DNA of 64,000 nucleotides, taken from contig DASTYG010000048.1 of NCBI GenBank assembly GCA_035765105.1, forward strand, positions 1-64,000, written 5' to 3'. Source of the stretch: Glycomyces sp035765105. GTDB lineage: Bacteria > Actinomycetota > Actinomycetes > Mycobacteriales > Micromonosporaceae. The translations under genes were made by a program, and so were the position numbers. The notes below the pieces were generated by a model. The model ran no database searches. It had not been told where the DNA came from and saw only the letters and a program-made list of their open reading frames with translations. This document shows positions 51,147-59,707 of this stretch, in pieces. Each line of letters opens with the position of its first letter. Position 1 is the stretch's first letter.

Positions 51147-51761
51147 ATGAACCGTGAACTGACGGCCCTGGCCCTGATCTGCACGCTCAAGCCCTCGCCC
51201 GCTCCGTCGAGCAGCGACCTGATCGCGAGCCAAGTGCTCGCCGAGCTCAGCGGCCTCGGCGTGCGGGGCGACCATATCCGCGTGGTCGACCACGATGTGC
51301 GCCCCGGCGTCCAGACCGACATGGGCGGGGGCGACCAGTGGCCGTCGATCCGCTCCCGCATCCTCGCAGCGGACCTCCTGCTGCTGTCGACCCCCACATG
51401 GCTCGGGCACCCCTCCAGCGTCGCCCAGCGCGTACTGGAGCGGCTGGACGCCGAGCTCTCCGAGACCGACGACGAGGGGCGCCCCTCCATGTTCGGCAAG
51501 GTCGCGGCGGTGGCCGTGGTCGGCAACGAGGACGGCGCGCACAAGATCGTCGCCGACTGCTTCCAGGCGCTCAACGACATCGGCTTCACCATCCCCGCGA
51601 ACGGGTGCACCTACTGGAACTCCGAGGCGATGAACCCGAAGGACTACCTCGAGCTGGACGGCCCGCCCGCGGCCGTCGACTCGGCCAACAAGACGCTGGC
51701 GGCCAACGCGGTCCACCTGGCCCGGCTGCTCCAGGAGCGCCGGTACCCGCCGTCGCAGTGA
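51147..51761 (+). CDS. Flavodoxin-fold NAD(P)H reductase
   Basis: 204 aa. FMN-binding pattern: LALICTLKPSPAPSSSDLIA (phosphate loop, with serines), LLLLSTPTWLGHPSSVAQRV (isoalloxazine loop TPTWxGxxS) and VAAVAVVGNEDGAHKIVADC. Such proteins reduce flavins or quinones. 45 bases after the DinB gene; tail to tail with the flavoprotein gene at 51777. Confidence 0.85.
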   Translation: MNRELTALALICTLKPSPAPSSSDLIASQVLAELSGLGVRGDHIRVVDHDVRPGVQTDMGGGDQWPSIRSRILAADLLLLSTPTWLGHPSSVAQRVLERLDAELSETDDEGRPSMFGKVAAVAVVGNEDGAHKIVADCFQALNDIGFTIPANGCTYWNSEAMNPKDYLELDGPPAAVDSANKTLAANAVHLARLLQERRYPPSQ

Positions 51762-51776
51762 CGCCCCGCCGGGGCT

Positions 51777-53195
51777 TCAGGTCCCCGCGGGGCGCCCGTA
51801 CTCCTCCAGCAGCCGCAGCCAGATCTCGCTCATGCTCGGGAAGGCCGGCACCGCGTGCCAGAGGCGGTCGATCGGGACCTCGCCGACGATCGCGGTGGTC
51901 GCCGTCTGCACCAGCTCGGCGACTCCAGGGCCGACGAAGGTCGCCCCGATCATGACGCCGCGCCCCTCGTCGACGACCATGCGCGCCGCCCCCTTGTAGC
52001 CGTCGCGAGACAGGCTCGCGCCCGCGACGGCGCCGAGGTCGTAGTCCACGACGCGAATCTTCTTGCCGTTCTCGCGCGCCTGCTCGGCGGTGGGGCCGAC
52101 GGACGCGATCTCGGGGTCGGTGAACACCACCTGCGGCACCGCGCCGTGGTCGGCGGTCGCCACGTGCGCGCCCCACGGCGCGTCGTCCACCGGACGGCCC
52201 GCGGCGCGGGCCGCGATCACGTCGCCCGCCGCGCGGGCCTGGTACTTCCCCTGGTGGGTCACGAGCGACCGGCCGTTGACGTCGCCGACGGCGTAGAGCC
52301 AGTCGAAGCCGTCGACGAGCAGGGTGTCGTCGGTCCGCAGCCGCGAACCCGGCTCGACCCCGACGTGCTCGAGCCCCACGTCGCCGGTCGCCGGGGAGCG
52401 TCCCGTCGCCACGAGCAGTTCGGCGGCGCGCACCTCGCCCCGGTCGGTCTCCAGGCGGACCCCCTCGCCAGTGCGCTCGACGCGCCGCGTCTCGGTGCCG
52501 GTCATGATCGTCACGCCCTGGGCGCGCAGCGATTCGGCGACGTGCTCGCCCGCGAAGTCCTCGAAGCCGTCGAGCAGGCCGCTCCTGGCGACGATGGTCA
52601 CCTCGGTGCCGAAGGCCGCATATGCGGCCGCCATCTCGGCCGCGACCACGCCGCCGCCGATGACGGCGAGGCTCTCGGGCGCCGATTTCGCGCTCGTCGC
52701 CTCGCGGCTCGTCCACGGCCGTGCCTCGCGCAGGCCCGGGATGCGGGGAATGTTCGCGACCGAGCCTGTGGCGAGCGCGACCGCGTGCCGGGCGCGCACG
52801 ACCGTGGCGGTCCCGTCCTCCGCGGTCACGGTGACCTCGCGTTCGCCGCTGAGGCGCCCGTGTCCGCGGAGCAGTTCGATGCCGGCGCTTTCGAGCCACG
52901 CCACCTGGCCCCCGTCGGACCATCCGCTCACGAAGGCGTCCCGCCTGCGCAGGACCGCCGCGACGTCGAGCCGGCCGGTCACGGCCTCGGCCGCGCCCGG
53001 CACCGCCTCGGCGTCGTGGAGGGCCTGCGGGGAGCGCAGCAGCGCCTTCGAGGGCATGCACGCCCAGTACGAGCACTCGCCGCCGACGAGCTCGCTCTCG
53101 ACGATCACCGTCTTCAGGCCGCCCTGCGCGGCCCGGTCGGCGACGTTCTCGCCCACCGGTCCCGCGCCGATCACGACCAGGTCCACCTCGTTCAT
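51777..53195 (-). CDS. FAD/NAD(P) pyridine nucleotide-disulfide oxidoreductase
   Basis: 472 aa. FAD site VDLVVIGAGPVGENVADRA, redox-active pair in GGECSYWACMPSKALL (C-x4-C as in lipoamide dehydrogenase), NAD site SLAVIGGGVVAAEMAAAYA, second FAD site WLYAVGDVNGRSLVTHQG, and the dimerisation domain with AVPAFPSMSEIWLRLLEE, where the usual H-x-H-P-T-x-S-E has become HAVPAFPSMSE with the catalytic His-Glu pair. It resembles the mercuric reductase/Lpd group but without the N-terminal metal domain. Substrate: a disulfide or quinone, unknown. ATG at 53195 chosen; further upstream the frame is arginine-rich. Confidence 0.88.
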   Translation of the reverse strand: MNEVDLVVIGAGPVGENVADRAAQGGLKTVIVESELVGGECSYWACMPSKALLRSPQALHDAEAVPGAAEAVTGRLDVAAVLRRRDAFVSGWSDGGQVAWLESAGIELLRGHGRLSGEREVTVTAEDGTATVVRARHAVALATGSVANIPRIPGLREARPWTSREATSAKSAPESLAVIGGGVVAAEMAAAYAAFGTEVTIVARSGLLDGFEDFAGEHVAESLRAQGVTIMTGTETRRVERTGEGVRLETDRGEVRAAELLVATGRSPATGDVGLEHVGVEPGSRLRTDDTLLVDGFDWLYAVGDVNGRSLVTHQGKYQARAAGDVIAARAAGRPVDDAPWGAHVATADHGAVPQVVFTDPEIASVGPTAEQARENGKKIRVVDYDLGAVAGASLSRDGYKGAARMVVDEGRGVMIGATFVGPGVAELVQTATTAIVGEVPIDRLWHAVPAFPSMSEIWLRLLEEYGRPAGT

Positions 53196-53292
53196 GCGCC
53201 CCGTTCCCTCCCGGTCCCGCGCGGCCCGACCCGGGCCGCGTCCGCTGACTCCGACTGGCCCGAATCCGGCGTTCTTAAACGCGCTTCGGGCG

Positions 53293-54192
53293 CTACTTCG
53301 CGTGCTCGGCGAGCCAGTCCTCGGCGATGACCGCGGCGGGCAGCTCCTCCTCGACACTGCGCACGTTCAGCGCGACGAGGTCGGCGGTGTCCAGGCTCGC
53401 GCTGATCTCGTCGATGACGGCCGCCGCCTCGTCGTCGACGTTGTCGCTGGCCAGCGGCACCACGTTGGAGGCCAGGAAGAGGCCCTCGGTGTCCTCGAGC
53501 GAGACGAGGCCGCCCTCGGCGATCGCGGGCGCGGCGGTGTAGATGACGGCCAGCTGGATGTCCCCGTCCTCAAGGGCCTTCACGGTGAGCGGGCCGCCGC
53601 CGTCCTCGATGGGCGTGAAGCCGATCTCGACCCCGTAGGCGTCCATCATGCCCTCGGGGCCGTAGGCGCGCGTCTCGGCCTCGGAGTTCGCGCCCAGCGT
53701 CAGGGGGACGGTGACGTTCGCGAGGTCGCCGATCTCGGTCAGGTCCCACTCGGCGGCGAACTCCTCGGTGACGGTGTAGGAGTCCTGGTCGTTCGCGGGC
53801 GACTGGTCGAGGACGCGCAGCCCGTCGGGGACGGCGCCCTCCAGCTCGGCGTACACGTCCTCGGCGAGGTTCGCCTCGGTCTCGGGGTCCCAGTACTGGA
53901 GGAGCGGGCCGGTGTACTCGGGGAACAGGTCGATGGCGCCGTCCTCGATCTCCGGCAGGTACGCCTCGCGCTGCCCGATGCGGAACTGGCGGTCCACGGT
54001 GTACCCGGCGTCTTCGAGCGCCTGGGAGTAGATCTCGGCGATGATCTCGTTGGAGTAGTAGTCCTGGGAGCCGATGACGATGGTCTCGCCGTCGCCGCCC
54101 GACCCGGAGTCGAACGGGTCGTCGCTGGAGCAGCCGACGAGCGCGGCGGGCGCCGCGAACGCGAGGGCCGCCGTGAGGAGGCGTCGTTTCAT
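53293..54192 (-). CDS. Osmoprotectant ABC transporter, substrate-binding lipoprotein
   Basis: 299 aa. Lipoprotein signal MKRRLLTAALAFAAPAALVG followed by lipidated C in VGCSSDD. Mature part matches the OpuAC/ProX fold: ETIVIGSQDYYSNEIIAEIY, IDLFPEYTGPLLQYW and the C-terminal EVEELPAAVI type end. It would bind glycine betaine, choline or related compounds outside the membrane. Last gene of a four-gene operon; its ATG overlaps the permease stop (ATGA). Confidence 0.9.
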   Translation of the reverse strand: MKRRLLTAALAFAAPAALVGCSSDDPFDSGSGGDGETIVIGSQDYYSNEIIAEIYSQALEDAGYTVDRQFRIGQREAYLPEIEDGAIDLFPEYTGPLLQYWDPETEANLAEDVYAELEGAVPDGLRVLDQSPANDQDSYTVTEEFAAEWDLTEIGDLANVTVPLTLGANSEAETRAYGPEGMMDAYGVEIGFTPIEDGGGPLTVKALEDGDIQLAVIYTAAPAIAEGGLVSLEDTEGLFLASNVVPLASDNVDDEAAAVIDEISASLDTADLVALNVRSVEEELPAAVIAEDWLAEHAK

Positions 54193-54920
54193 GGTCGAGG
54201 GCCTTTCTGTGCGGTCCGGGTCTCGTCCCGGTCGGTTTCGGACGGCCCGGCCGAGCGGGCGGGGTCGGCCAGGCGCGTCGCGGCGTACCGCTGCGCGGCG
54301 GCGAAGGCGAGTTCCAGCAGCAGGGCCAGGGCCGCGACGAGCAGTGCCCCGGCGAGCATCTGCGCGTAGTCGCGGGACTTCAGGCCCGCGAACAGGTACC
54401 GGCCCAGGCCGAAGTCGGCGATGTAGGCGGCCAGTGTCGCGGTCGCCACCACCTGGAGGGTCGCCGCGCGGATGCCGCCGATGACCACCGGGGAGGCGAG
54501 GGGGAGCTCCACGCGGAGGATCACCTGGTGCGGTCGCATCCCGACGGCCTTGGCGGCGGCGACGGTGGCGGCGTCGACGGACTGGACGCCCGCGTAGGCC
54601 CCGGCCAGCACCGAGGGGACCGCCAGGACGACGAGCGCCACCACCGACGCCTTCAGGCCGATGCCGTAGGCGAGTCCGAAGAGGGTCAGCAGGCCGAGGG
54701 TCGGGATCGCGCGCGCCGCGCCGGTGAGGGCCCCGATCAGGCCTGCGCCCCGCCGGGTGTGCCCTATGAGGACTCCTGCGGGGAGCGCGACCGCGACGGC
54801 GGCCCCGACCGAGCCGGCCGTGATCGCCAGGTGCTGCAGCGTCCGGGTCGGGACGCCGCCGTCGCCCTGCCAGTTCGCGGCGTCGCCGAGCCACGCGAAG
54901 GCGTCCGTGAGCAGGCTCAT
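54189..54920 (-). CDS. Osmoprotectant ABC transporter permease (OpuCD-type)
   Basis: 243 aa, about six helices. EAA-like loop: DAATVAAAKAVGMRPHQVIL RVELPL (KAVGM plus RVELPLA), and start region HLAITAGSVGAAVAVALPAG. ATGA overlaps join it to both neighbours. A longer hydrophilic C-terminus (about 25 residues) is present. Pairs with the 222-aa permease. Confidence 0.9.
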   Translation of the reverse strand: MSLLTDAFAWLGDAANWQGDGGVPTRTLQHLAITAGSVGAAVAVALPAGVLIGHTRRGAGLIGALTGAARAIPTLGLLTLFGLAYGIGLKASVVALVVLAVPSVLAGAYAGVQSVDAATVAAAKAVGMRPHQVILRVELPLASPVVIGGIRAATLQVVATATLAAYIADFGLGRYLFAGLKSRDYAQMLAGALLVAALALLLELAFAAAQRYAATRLADPARSAGPSETDRDETRTAQKGPRP

Positions 54921-55585
54921 CGCGCACCTCCGAAGGCCCACGGCCGGGGCCGGGGCGTGCGCGTCCACGGCGTCAGCGCCCGCCCTGCGGCCAGCACCAG
55001 GGCGTCGAGGACCAGTGCGACGGCGATCGTGCCGACCACGCCGACCATGACCTCCTCGGTGATGCCGCGCTGGAACCCGTCGGTGAGCAGCGAGCCGAGG
55101 CCGGGCACGCCGATGAGCGCGCCGATTGTCACGAGGCTGACCGTGCTGACGGCGACCACGCGCACCCCCGACAGCAGCACCGGGATCGCCAGGGGCAGGT
55201 CGACGCGCCAGAACACGCTGCGCGGCGAGTGGCCGACCGCGAGCGCGGCGGCGCGCACCTCCGCGTCGACCGACGCGAAGGCGTCGGCGGCGGTCCGCAC
55301 CAGCAGCGCCGTCCCGTACACCGTGAGCGCGGTGATCACTGTGGCCGCCGAGCGCAGCGGGAAGCCGAAGACCGCCGGGACGATGATGAGCAGCGGCAGG
55401 GCCGGGACGGCGTACATCAGGCTCGCCGCGCCGAGCACGAGCCCGCCGAGCCGCGGCCGCCGGTAGGCCAGCCGTCCGATGGGGACGGCGATGAGCACGC
55501 TCAACAGGATCGCGGGGACGCTGAGCAGCAGGTGGTCCCGCGTCAGTTCGAGCACGTACGGCCAGCTCAGGGCCAGCCAGGTCAT
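54917..55585 (-). CDS. Osmoprotectant ABC transporter permease (OpuCB-type)
   Basis: 222 aa, about six helices: HLLLSVPAILLSVLIAVPIG, MYAVPALPLLIIVPAVFGFP, EAA loop AAALAVGHSPRSVFWRVDLP, and TIGALIGVPGLGSLLTDG. ATGA overlaps with the ATPase gene upstream and the permease downstream. The last about 15 residues are basic and proline-rich. Confidence 0.9.
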   Translation of the reverse strand: MTWLALSWPYVLELTRDHLLLSVPAILLSVLIAVPIGRLAYRRPRLGGLVLGAASLMYAVPALPLLIIVPAVFGFPLRSAATVITALTVYGTALLVRTAADAFASVDAEVRAAALAVGHSPRSVFWRVDLPLAIPVLLSGVRVVAVSTVSLVTIGALIGVPGLGSLLTDGFQRGITEEVMVGVVGTIAVALVLDALVLAAGRALTPWTRTPRPRPWAFGGAR

Positions 55586-56394
55586 GAGTCGAGCACCCCG
55601 ACGGGCCGGCCCGTGCCGTCCACGGCCACGTCGCGGCCGTCGACCCGTTCGACGGTGAGCCGCCGGTCGGCCCGGTCGGCGCCGATGAAGTCGCGCACGA
55701 AGTCGTCGGCGGGGTCGGCCAGGATCGTCGTGGGCGAGCCGCGCTGGGCGACCACGCCGCCCCGGCGCAGCACGACGACCTCGTCGCCGAGCCGCAGCGC
55801 TTCGTCCACATCGTGCGTCACGAACACGATCGTCTTGCCCAGGTCCGCTTGGAGCCGTTCCAGCTCGTCTTGGAGTTCGCGGCGCACGATCGGGTCGACC
55901 GCGCCGAAGGGCTCGTCCATGAGCAGGATGTTCGGGTCGGAGGCGAGCGCGCGGGCGACGCCGACGCGCTGCTGCTGGCCGCCGGAGAGCTGCGAGGGGT
56001 ACCGCGAGCCGAGCGCGGTGTCGAGGCCGACGCGTTCGAGCAGCTCGAAGGCTCCGGCGCGGGCGCGCTTGCGGGGCGTCCCGCTCAGGACCGGCACGGT
56101 CGCCACGTTGTCCACCACGGTCCGGTGCGGCAGCAGGCCGCCGTGCTGGAGGACGTAGCCGATGGAGCGGCGCAGCGCCACCGGGTCGCGTCCGGCGACG
56201 TCCTCGCCGTCGATGGTGACGCGCCCGCCAGTGGGGTCGACCATGCGGTTGACCATCTGGAGCAGCGTCGACTTGCCCGATCCGGAGGAACCGACCAGGG
56301 CCACGGTGCGATGGGAGGGGACCGTGAGCGAGAAGTCCGTGACCGCGGCGGTGCCGCCCGGGTAGGTCTTCGAAACCGATTCGAACTCGATCAT
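55582..56394 (-). CDS. Osmoprotectant ABC transporter ATP-binding protein (OpuCA-type)
   Basis: 270 aa. Walker A VGSSGSGKSTLLQMVNRM (about 37-50), Q-loop YVLQHGGLLPHRTV, signature LSGGQQQRVGVARAL, Walker B ILLMDEPFGAVDP and switch VTHDVDEAL. The C-terminus is a short domain after about residue 235 (DDFVRDFIGADR), not a full CBS pair. ATG at 56394. The upstream gap to 56498 holds no clear operator. Confidence 0.92.
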   Translation of the reverse strand: MIEFESVSKTYPGGTAAVTDFSLTVPSHRTVALVGSSGSGKSTLLQMVNRMVDPTGGRVTIDGEDVAGRDPVALRRSIGYVLQHGGLLPHRTVVDNVATVPVLSGTPRKRARAGAFELLERVGLDTALGSRYPSQLSGGQQQRVGVARALASDPNILLMDEPFGAVDPIVRRELQDELERLQADLGKTIVFVTHDVDEALRLGDEVVVLRRGGVVAQRGSPTTILADPADDFVRDFIGADRADRRLTVERVDGRDVAVDGTGRPVGVLDS

Positions 56395-56498
56395 GTTCGC
56401 TCCCGCGTGTCCGCTGGACTTCCGGTCGAGAACTCTACCTCCCGAATACGACGGAAAACGAATGGAATACGCCTTCGGTGCAGTGCGCGGGGGCGCCT

Positions 56499-56873
56499 TC
56501 AGGGACCGGCCGGCCCGTATCCGCTCACTACCAGGCACACTCCGGCCACGGCGGTCAGCGCGGCCAGGACGGCGGCGGTGAACAGCAGCCGCCCTCCCGG
56601 CGCCTTGGGGACCGCCTCGCCCGCCTCGCGGGCGCGGAGCCACCGGTCGAACCGGCCCGACCGGCGGGCGGCCGCGGCCATCACGGCCCCTCCGGCGGCC
56701 ACGGCCGCGAGCGGCAGCACCAGACCGACCCAGGGGTGCGACCCGGTCAGGAACCGCGAGGCCAGCGCCAAGGCGGCGGTGAGCCCGAGCGCGGTGCGCC
56801 GCCACGCCAGGTTGCTGCGCTCGATCTGCAAGCCGCTGTCCCAAGGGCCCGGCGCCCCGCCCGCCCGCGTCAC
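56499..56873 (-). CDS. DUF202 family membrane protein (short)
   Basis: 124 aa. DUF202 signature GLQIERSNLAWRRTALGLTA near residues 14-33, and three hydrophobic helices: LTAALALASRFLTG, WVGLVLPLAAVAAGGAVMAA and LFTAAVLAALTAVAGVCLVV. Start GTG at 56873 overlaps the stop of the preceding DUF202 gene by 4 bases (GTGA). Function unknown; members may bind small membrane components or serve in vesicle or SPX contexts. Confidence 0.85.
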   Translation of the reverse strand: MTRAGGAPGPWDSGLQIERSNLAWRRTALGLTAALALASRFLTGSHPWVGLVLPLAAVAAGGAVMAAAARRSGRFDRWLRAREAGEAVPKAPGGRLLFTAAVLAALTAVAGVCLVVSGYGPAGP

Positions 56874-57241
56874 CGGCCCGGGCCGATCGCCAAGGCCACG
56901 ATGATGATCGCGCCGGTGAGCGTCACGCCCACGGCGACCGGCAGCAGCGAGACCGGCGCGGGCAGGGGCCGCCCGAGGCGGATGGCGCGCTCGGTGCGCG
57001 CCCAGCCGACCCACGCCTGCACCGGCAGCACGAGCCCGGTGGCGACGAGCACGAGCGCGGCGACGAGCCGGAGCGTGCCGTGCAGCGGCACCGCGAGCGC
57101 CTCCAACGCCACGCCCCCAGCGGTGAACGCGAGCGAGGTGCGTATCCATGCCAGGAAGGTGCGCTCGTTCGCCATCGAGAACCGCGGGTCGGGCTCCTCG
57201 CCGTCCTCGAACACGCGGCGCGGAAACCGTCGCTCAGTCAA
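56870..57241 (-). CDS. DUF202 / YidH family membrane protein
   Basis: 123 aa. Typical YidH sequence: DPRFSMANERTFLAWIRTSL followed by three helices (LEALAVPLHG, RLVAALVLVATGLVLPVQAW, LPVAVGVTLTGAIIIVALAI). TTG at 57241 is chosen because the DPRF-type start belongs to the protein and GGGAGG lies about 7 bases upstream of it; GTG 57214 is the alternative. Divergent from a MerR regulator. Two consecutive DUF202 genes in a row is common in actinobacteria. Confidence 0.85.
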   Translation of the reverse strand: MTERRFPRRVFEDGEEPDPRFSMANERTFLAWIRTSLAFTAGGVALEALAVPLHGTLRLVAALVLVATGLVLPVQAWVGWARTERAIRLGRPLPAPVSLLPVAVGVTLTGAIIIVALAIGPGR

Positions 57242-57436
57242 CGGCGGCCTCCCGCGGCGGGCTTCCCGACGGGGGAGCGGACACCGGCATATGAGACGTG
57301 CATGAGCGGATGGTAACGCCCCGCGGGAGACCCCCGGTGAACTGTGCTGTAACCGGAGACTCGCGCCGGGAGCGACACCCGTGGCGCACGGCGTCCGGTC
57401 GGTAAGGTGGCGGTCCCGGACGCGGAGGGGGCGGCG

Positions 57437-57865
57437 ATGGACGGCGGCGAGTTCATGCAGATCGGCGAGGTGGCCGAGCGGACGTGTTTGAGCCTGCGGA
57501 CGATTCGCTACTACGAGGAAGTCGGCCTGGTCGTGCCTTCGGAGCGCAGCCAGGGCCGGTTCCGGCTCTACACCGAGACCGACGTGCGCCGCCTGTGGCT
57601 GATCCGAAGGCTCAAGCCCCTCGACCTCTCGCTGGACCAGATCCGCGACCTGCTCGCCGCCCTGGACCGCGCCGACGCCGACGACCTCGGGCCAGGCGAG
57701 GCCGCCGCCCTGCGCTCCACCCTGGCCGCCTTCCACGCGATCGCCCGCGCCAGGTGCGCCCTGATGCGCGAGCAGCTGGTGGGCGCCGAGGAGTTCGCCG
57801 CCGACATGGCCGACCGGGTCGCCGCGCTCGAACCGGCCGTCGAGGACGGCGCGCCCGGTTCCTGA
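57437..57865 (+). CDS. MerR family transcriptional regulator
   Basis: 142 aa. N-terminal winged helix MQIGEVAERTCLSLRTIRYY, with EEVGLVVPSERSQGRFRLYT and the TDVRRLWLIRRLKPLDLSLD helix (regulators of the MerR type twist the promoter spacer). The C-terminal part is a long dimerisation helix, without the Cys set of metal sensors. ATG at 57437, GGAGGGG upstream. Divergent from the DUF202 pair and convergent with sulP; target unknown. Confidence 0.88.
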   Translation: MDGGEFMQIGEVAERTCLSLRTIRYYEEVGLVVPSERSQGRFRLYTETDVRRLWLIRRLKPLDLSLDQIRDLLAALDRADADDLGPGEAAALRSTLAAFHAIARARCALMREQLVGAEEFAADMADRVAALEPAVEDGAPGS

Positions 57866-57895
57866 CCGGTCCCGGCGTCCGTCCGCGCCGGGCGA

Positions 57896-59392
57896 TCAGT
57901 GCGCCGAGGTGAGGTTCCCCGAGAGCTCCCCGTGAAGGGCGGCGCTGGGGCGGTTGAGGCCGACGATCTCGACCTCCTTGCCGCGTTTGGCGTACTTCTC
58001 GGTGATCGCATCCAGCGCCGCGACGGTCGAGGCGTCCCAGACGTGGGCGTCGGACAGGTCGACGACGACCTTGCCGGGGTCGCCGTCATAGTCGAAGAAA
58101 TGCACGAGGTCGTTGCTGGAGGCGAAGAACAGCTGCCCGGTGACGGCGTAGACCTCGGTCGAGCCGTCGGGATCGGTGACGCTGGTGACCTTGACCAGGT
58201 GCGCGACCTTGCGCGCGAAGGCGATCATGGCGACGACCACGCCGATCCCGACGCCGATGGCGAGGTTGTGGGTGGCCACGGTCGCCGCGACGGTGGACAC
58301 CATGACGATGGTTTCGCTGACCGGCATGCGCCGCAGCGTCTTCGGCTTGATCGAGTGCCAGTCGAAGGTCACCGCCGAGACGAACACCATCACCGCGACC
58401 AGTGCGGCCATGGGGATCCGGGCGACGAGGCCGCCGAGGACGACGATGAGGATGAGCAGGAAGAACCCGGCCGAGAAGGTCGAGAGCCTGGAACGCGCCC
58501 CGGACTTGACGTTGATCATGGTCTGGCCGATCATCGCGCACCCGGCCATGCCGCCGAAGCATCCCACCAGGACGTTGCCGATGCCCTGCCCGGCGGCCTC
58601 CCGGGTCTTGTTGGAGCGGGTGTCGGTGGCGTCGTCGACGACTTTGGCGGTCATGAGCGATTCCAGCAGCCCCACGGCGGCGAGTCCGAGGGCGTACGGT
58701 GCGATGGTCGTGAGCATGTCCAAGTCGAACGGGACGTCGGGCAGGGCGACCCAGGGCAGGCCGGAGGGCAGCTCGCCCTGGTCGCCGACATCGGGGACGG
58801 CGATGCCGAAGACGATGGTGACGGCCGTCAGGCCCGCGATGGCCACCAGCGGCGCGGGGATCGCCTTGGTGAGGTACGGCAGGCCGACGATGACCGCGAG
58901 CCCGGCGCCGACCAAGGCCCACACGACCCAGCTCTCGCCCCAGAAATAGGGGACCTGGGCCATGAAGATGAGGATGGCGAGGGCGTTGATGAAGCCGGTC
59001 AGGACGCTGCGGGGGACGAACCGCATGAGCTTGGCGACGCCGGTCAGCGCCAGGACCACCTGGATCAGGCCCGCGGCGATGGTGGCGGCGAGCAGGTGGC
59101 CGACCCCGTGGGAGGCGACCAGCGGGGCGGCGACCAGGGCCATCGCGCCGGTCGCCGCCGAGATCATGGCCGGGCGTCCGCCGAGGAACGCGATCGAGCA
59201 GGCCATGACGAACGAGGCGAACAACCCGACGCTCGGGTCCACGCCGGCGATGATCGAGAACGCGATCGCCTCGGGGATCAGCGCGAGCGCGACCAGCAGT
59301 CCGGCGAGGAGCTCGGTGCGCAGGAACGGCAGCACCGGTCGAGGAAGCGTGAAGCGGGCACGGCGGAGGACGGGCAGGGCGGCAGAGGACAT
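57896..59392 (-). CDS. SulP family anion transporter with STAS domain
   Basis: 498 aa. About ten to twelve membrane helices, with the SulP markers LLAGLLVALALIPEAIAFSI (substrate-site helix), FLGGRPAMISAATGAMALVA, and FGGMAGCAMIGQTMINVKSG. Cytoplasmic C-terminal STAS domain from about residue 405: YAVTGQLFFASSNDLVHFFD and KVVVDLSDAHVWDASTVAAL. The substrate may be sulfate or bicarbonate; this short form is like the bicarbonate/anion group. ATG at 59392. Confidence 0.92.
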   Translation of the reverse strand: MSSAALPVLRRARFTLPRPVLPFLRTELLAGLLVALALIPEAIAFSIIAGVDPSVGLFASFVMACSIAFLGGRPAMISAATGAMALVAAPLVASHGVGHLLAATIAAGLIQVVLALTGVAKLMRFVPRSVLTGFINALAILIFMAQVPYFWGESWVVWALVGAGLAVIVGLPYLTKAIPAPLVAIAGLTAVTIVFGIAVPDVGDQGELPSGLPWVALPDVPFDLDMLTTIAPYALGLAAVGLLESLMTAKVVDDATDTRSNKTREAAGQGIGNVLVGCFGGMAGCAMIGQTMINVKSGARSRLSTFSAGFFLLILIVVLGGLVARIPMAALVAVMVFVSAVTFDWHSIKPKTLRRMPVSETIVMVSTVAATVATHNLAIGVGIGVVVAMIAFARKVAHLVKVTSVTDPDGSTEVYAVTGQLFFASSNDLVHFFDYDGDPGKVVVDLSDAHVWDASTVAALDAITEKYAKRGKEVEIVGLNRPSAALHGELSGNLTSAH

Positions 59393-59707
59393 ACGGCACC
59401 GTTCATGAGAGGCGGCGAGATCGCACCGAGACGGCGTTGGGACGGTGCCGGGGACGACGCCGATACTACTGCGTCACGGGAGGGCGGCCGAGCCTATCGG
59501 ATCTGTTGGTGTGTCGTCTAACAATGACGTCGCGGAAGAGTTCGGTCCGGTCGCCGTCTCCGGTGGGTTCGAACCCGAGGCCGCTCTCCGCCGACGTTCG
59601 AGGGCGCCCGCCTCCCGGGGGTGGCCGATCCGGGGAGGCGCCCTGTACTGTGCCGCTCAGCCCGCGCCCACCGCGCGGCCCCCCGTCGGCGCTCTGGAAG
59701 GAAACCC
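59393..59707. other. Divergent gap between sulP and GH127 genes
   Basis: 315 bases, no gene. Holds TGTTGG...CTAACA (59507-59526, a near-palindrome) in an AT-richer patch that could be an operator for the arabinofuranosidase gene, plus a GGAAGGAAA ribosome site at 59697. Otherwise nothing recognised. Confidence 0.35.
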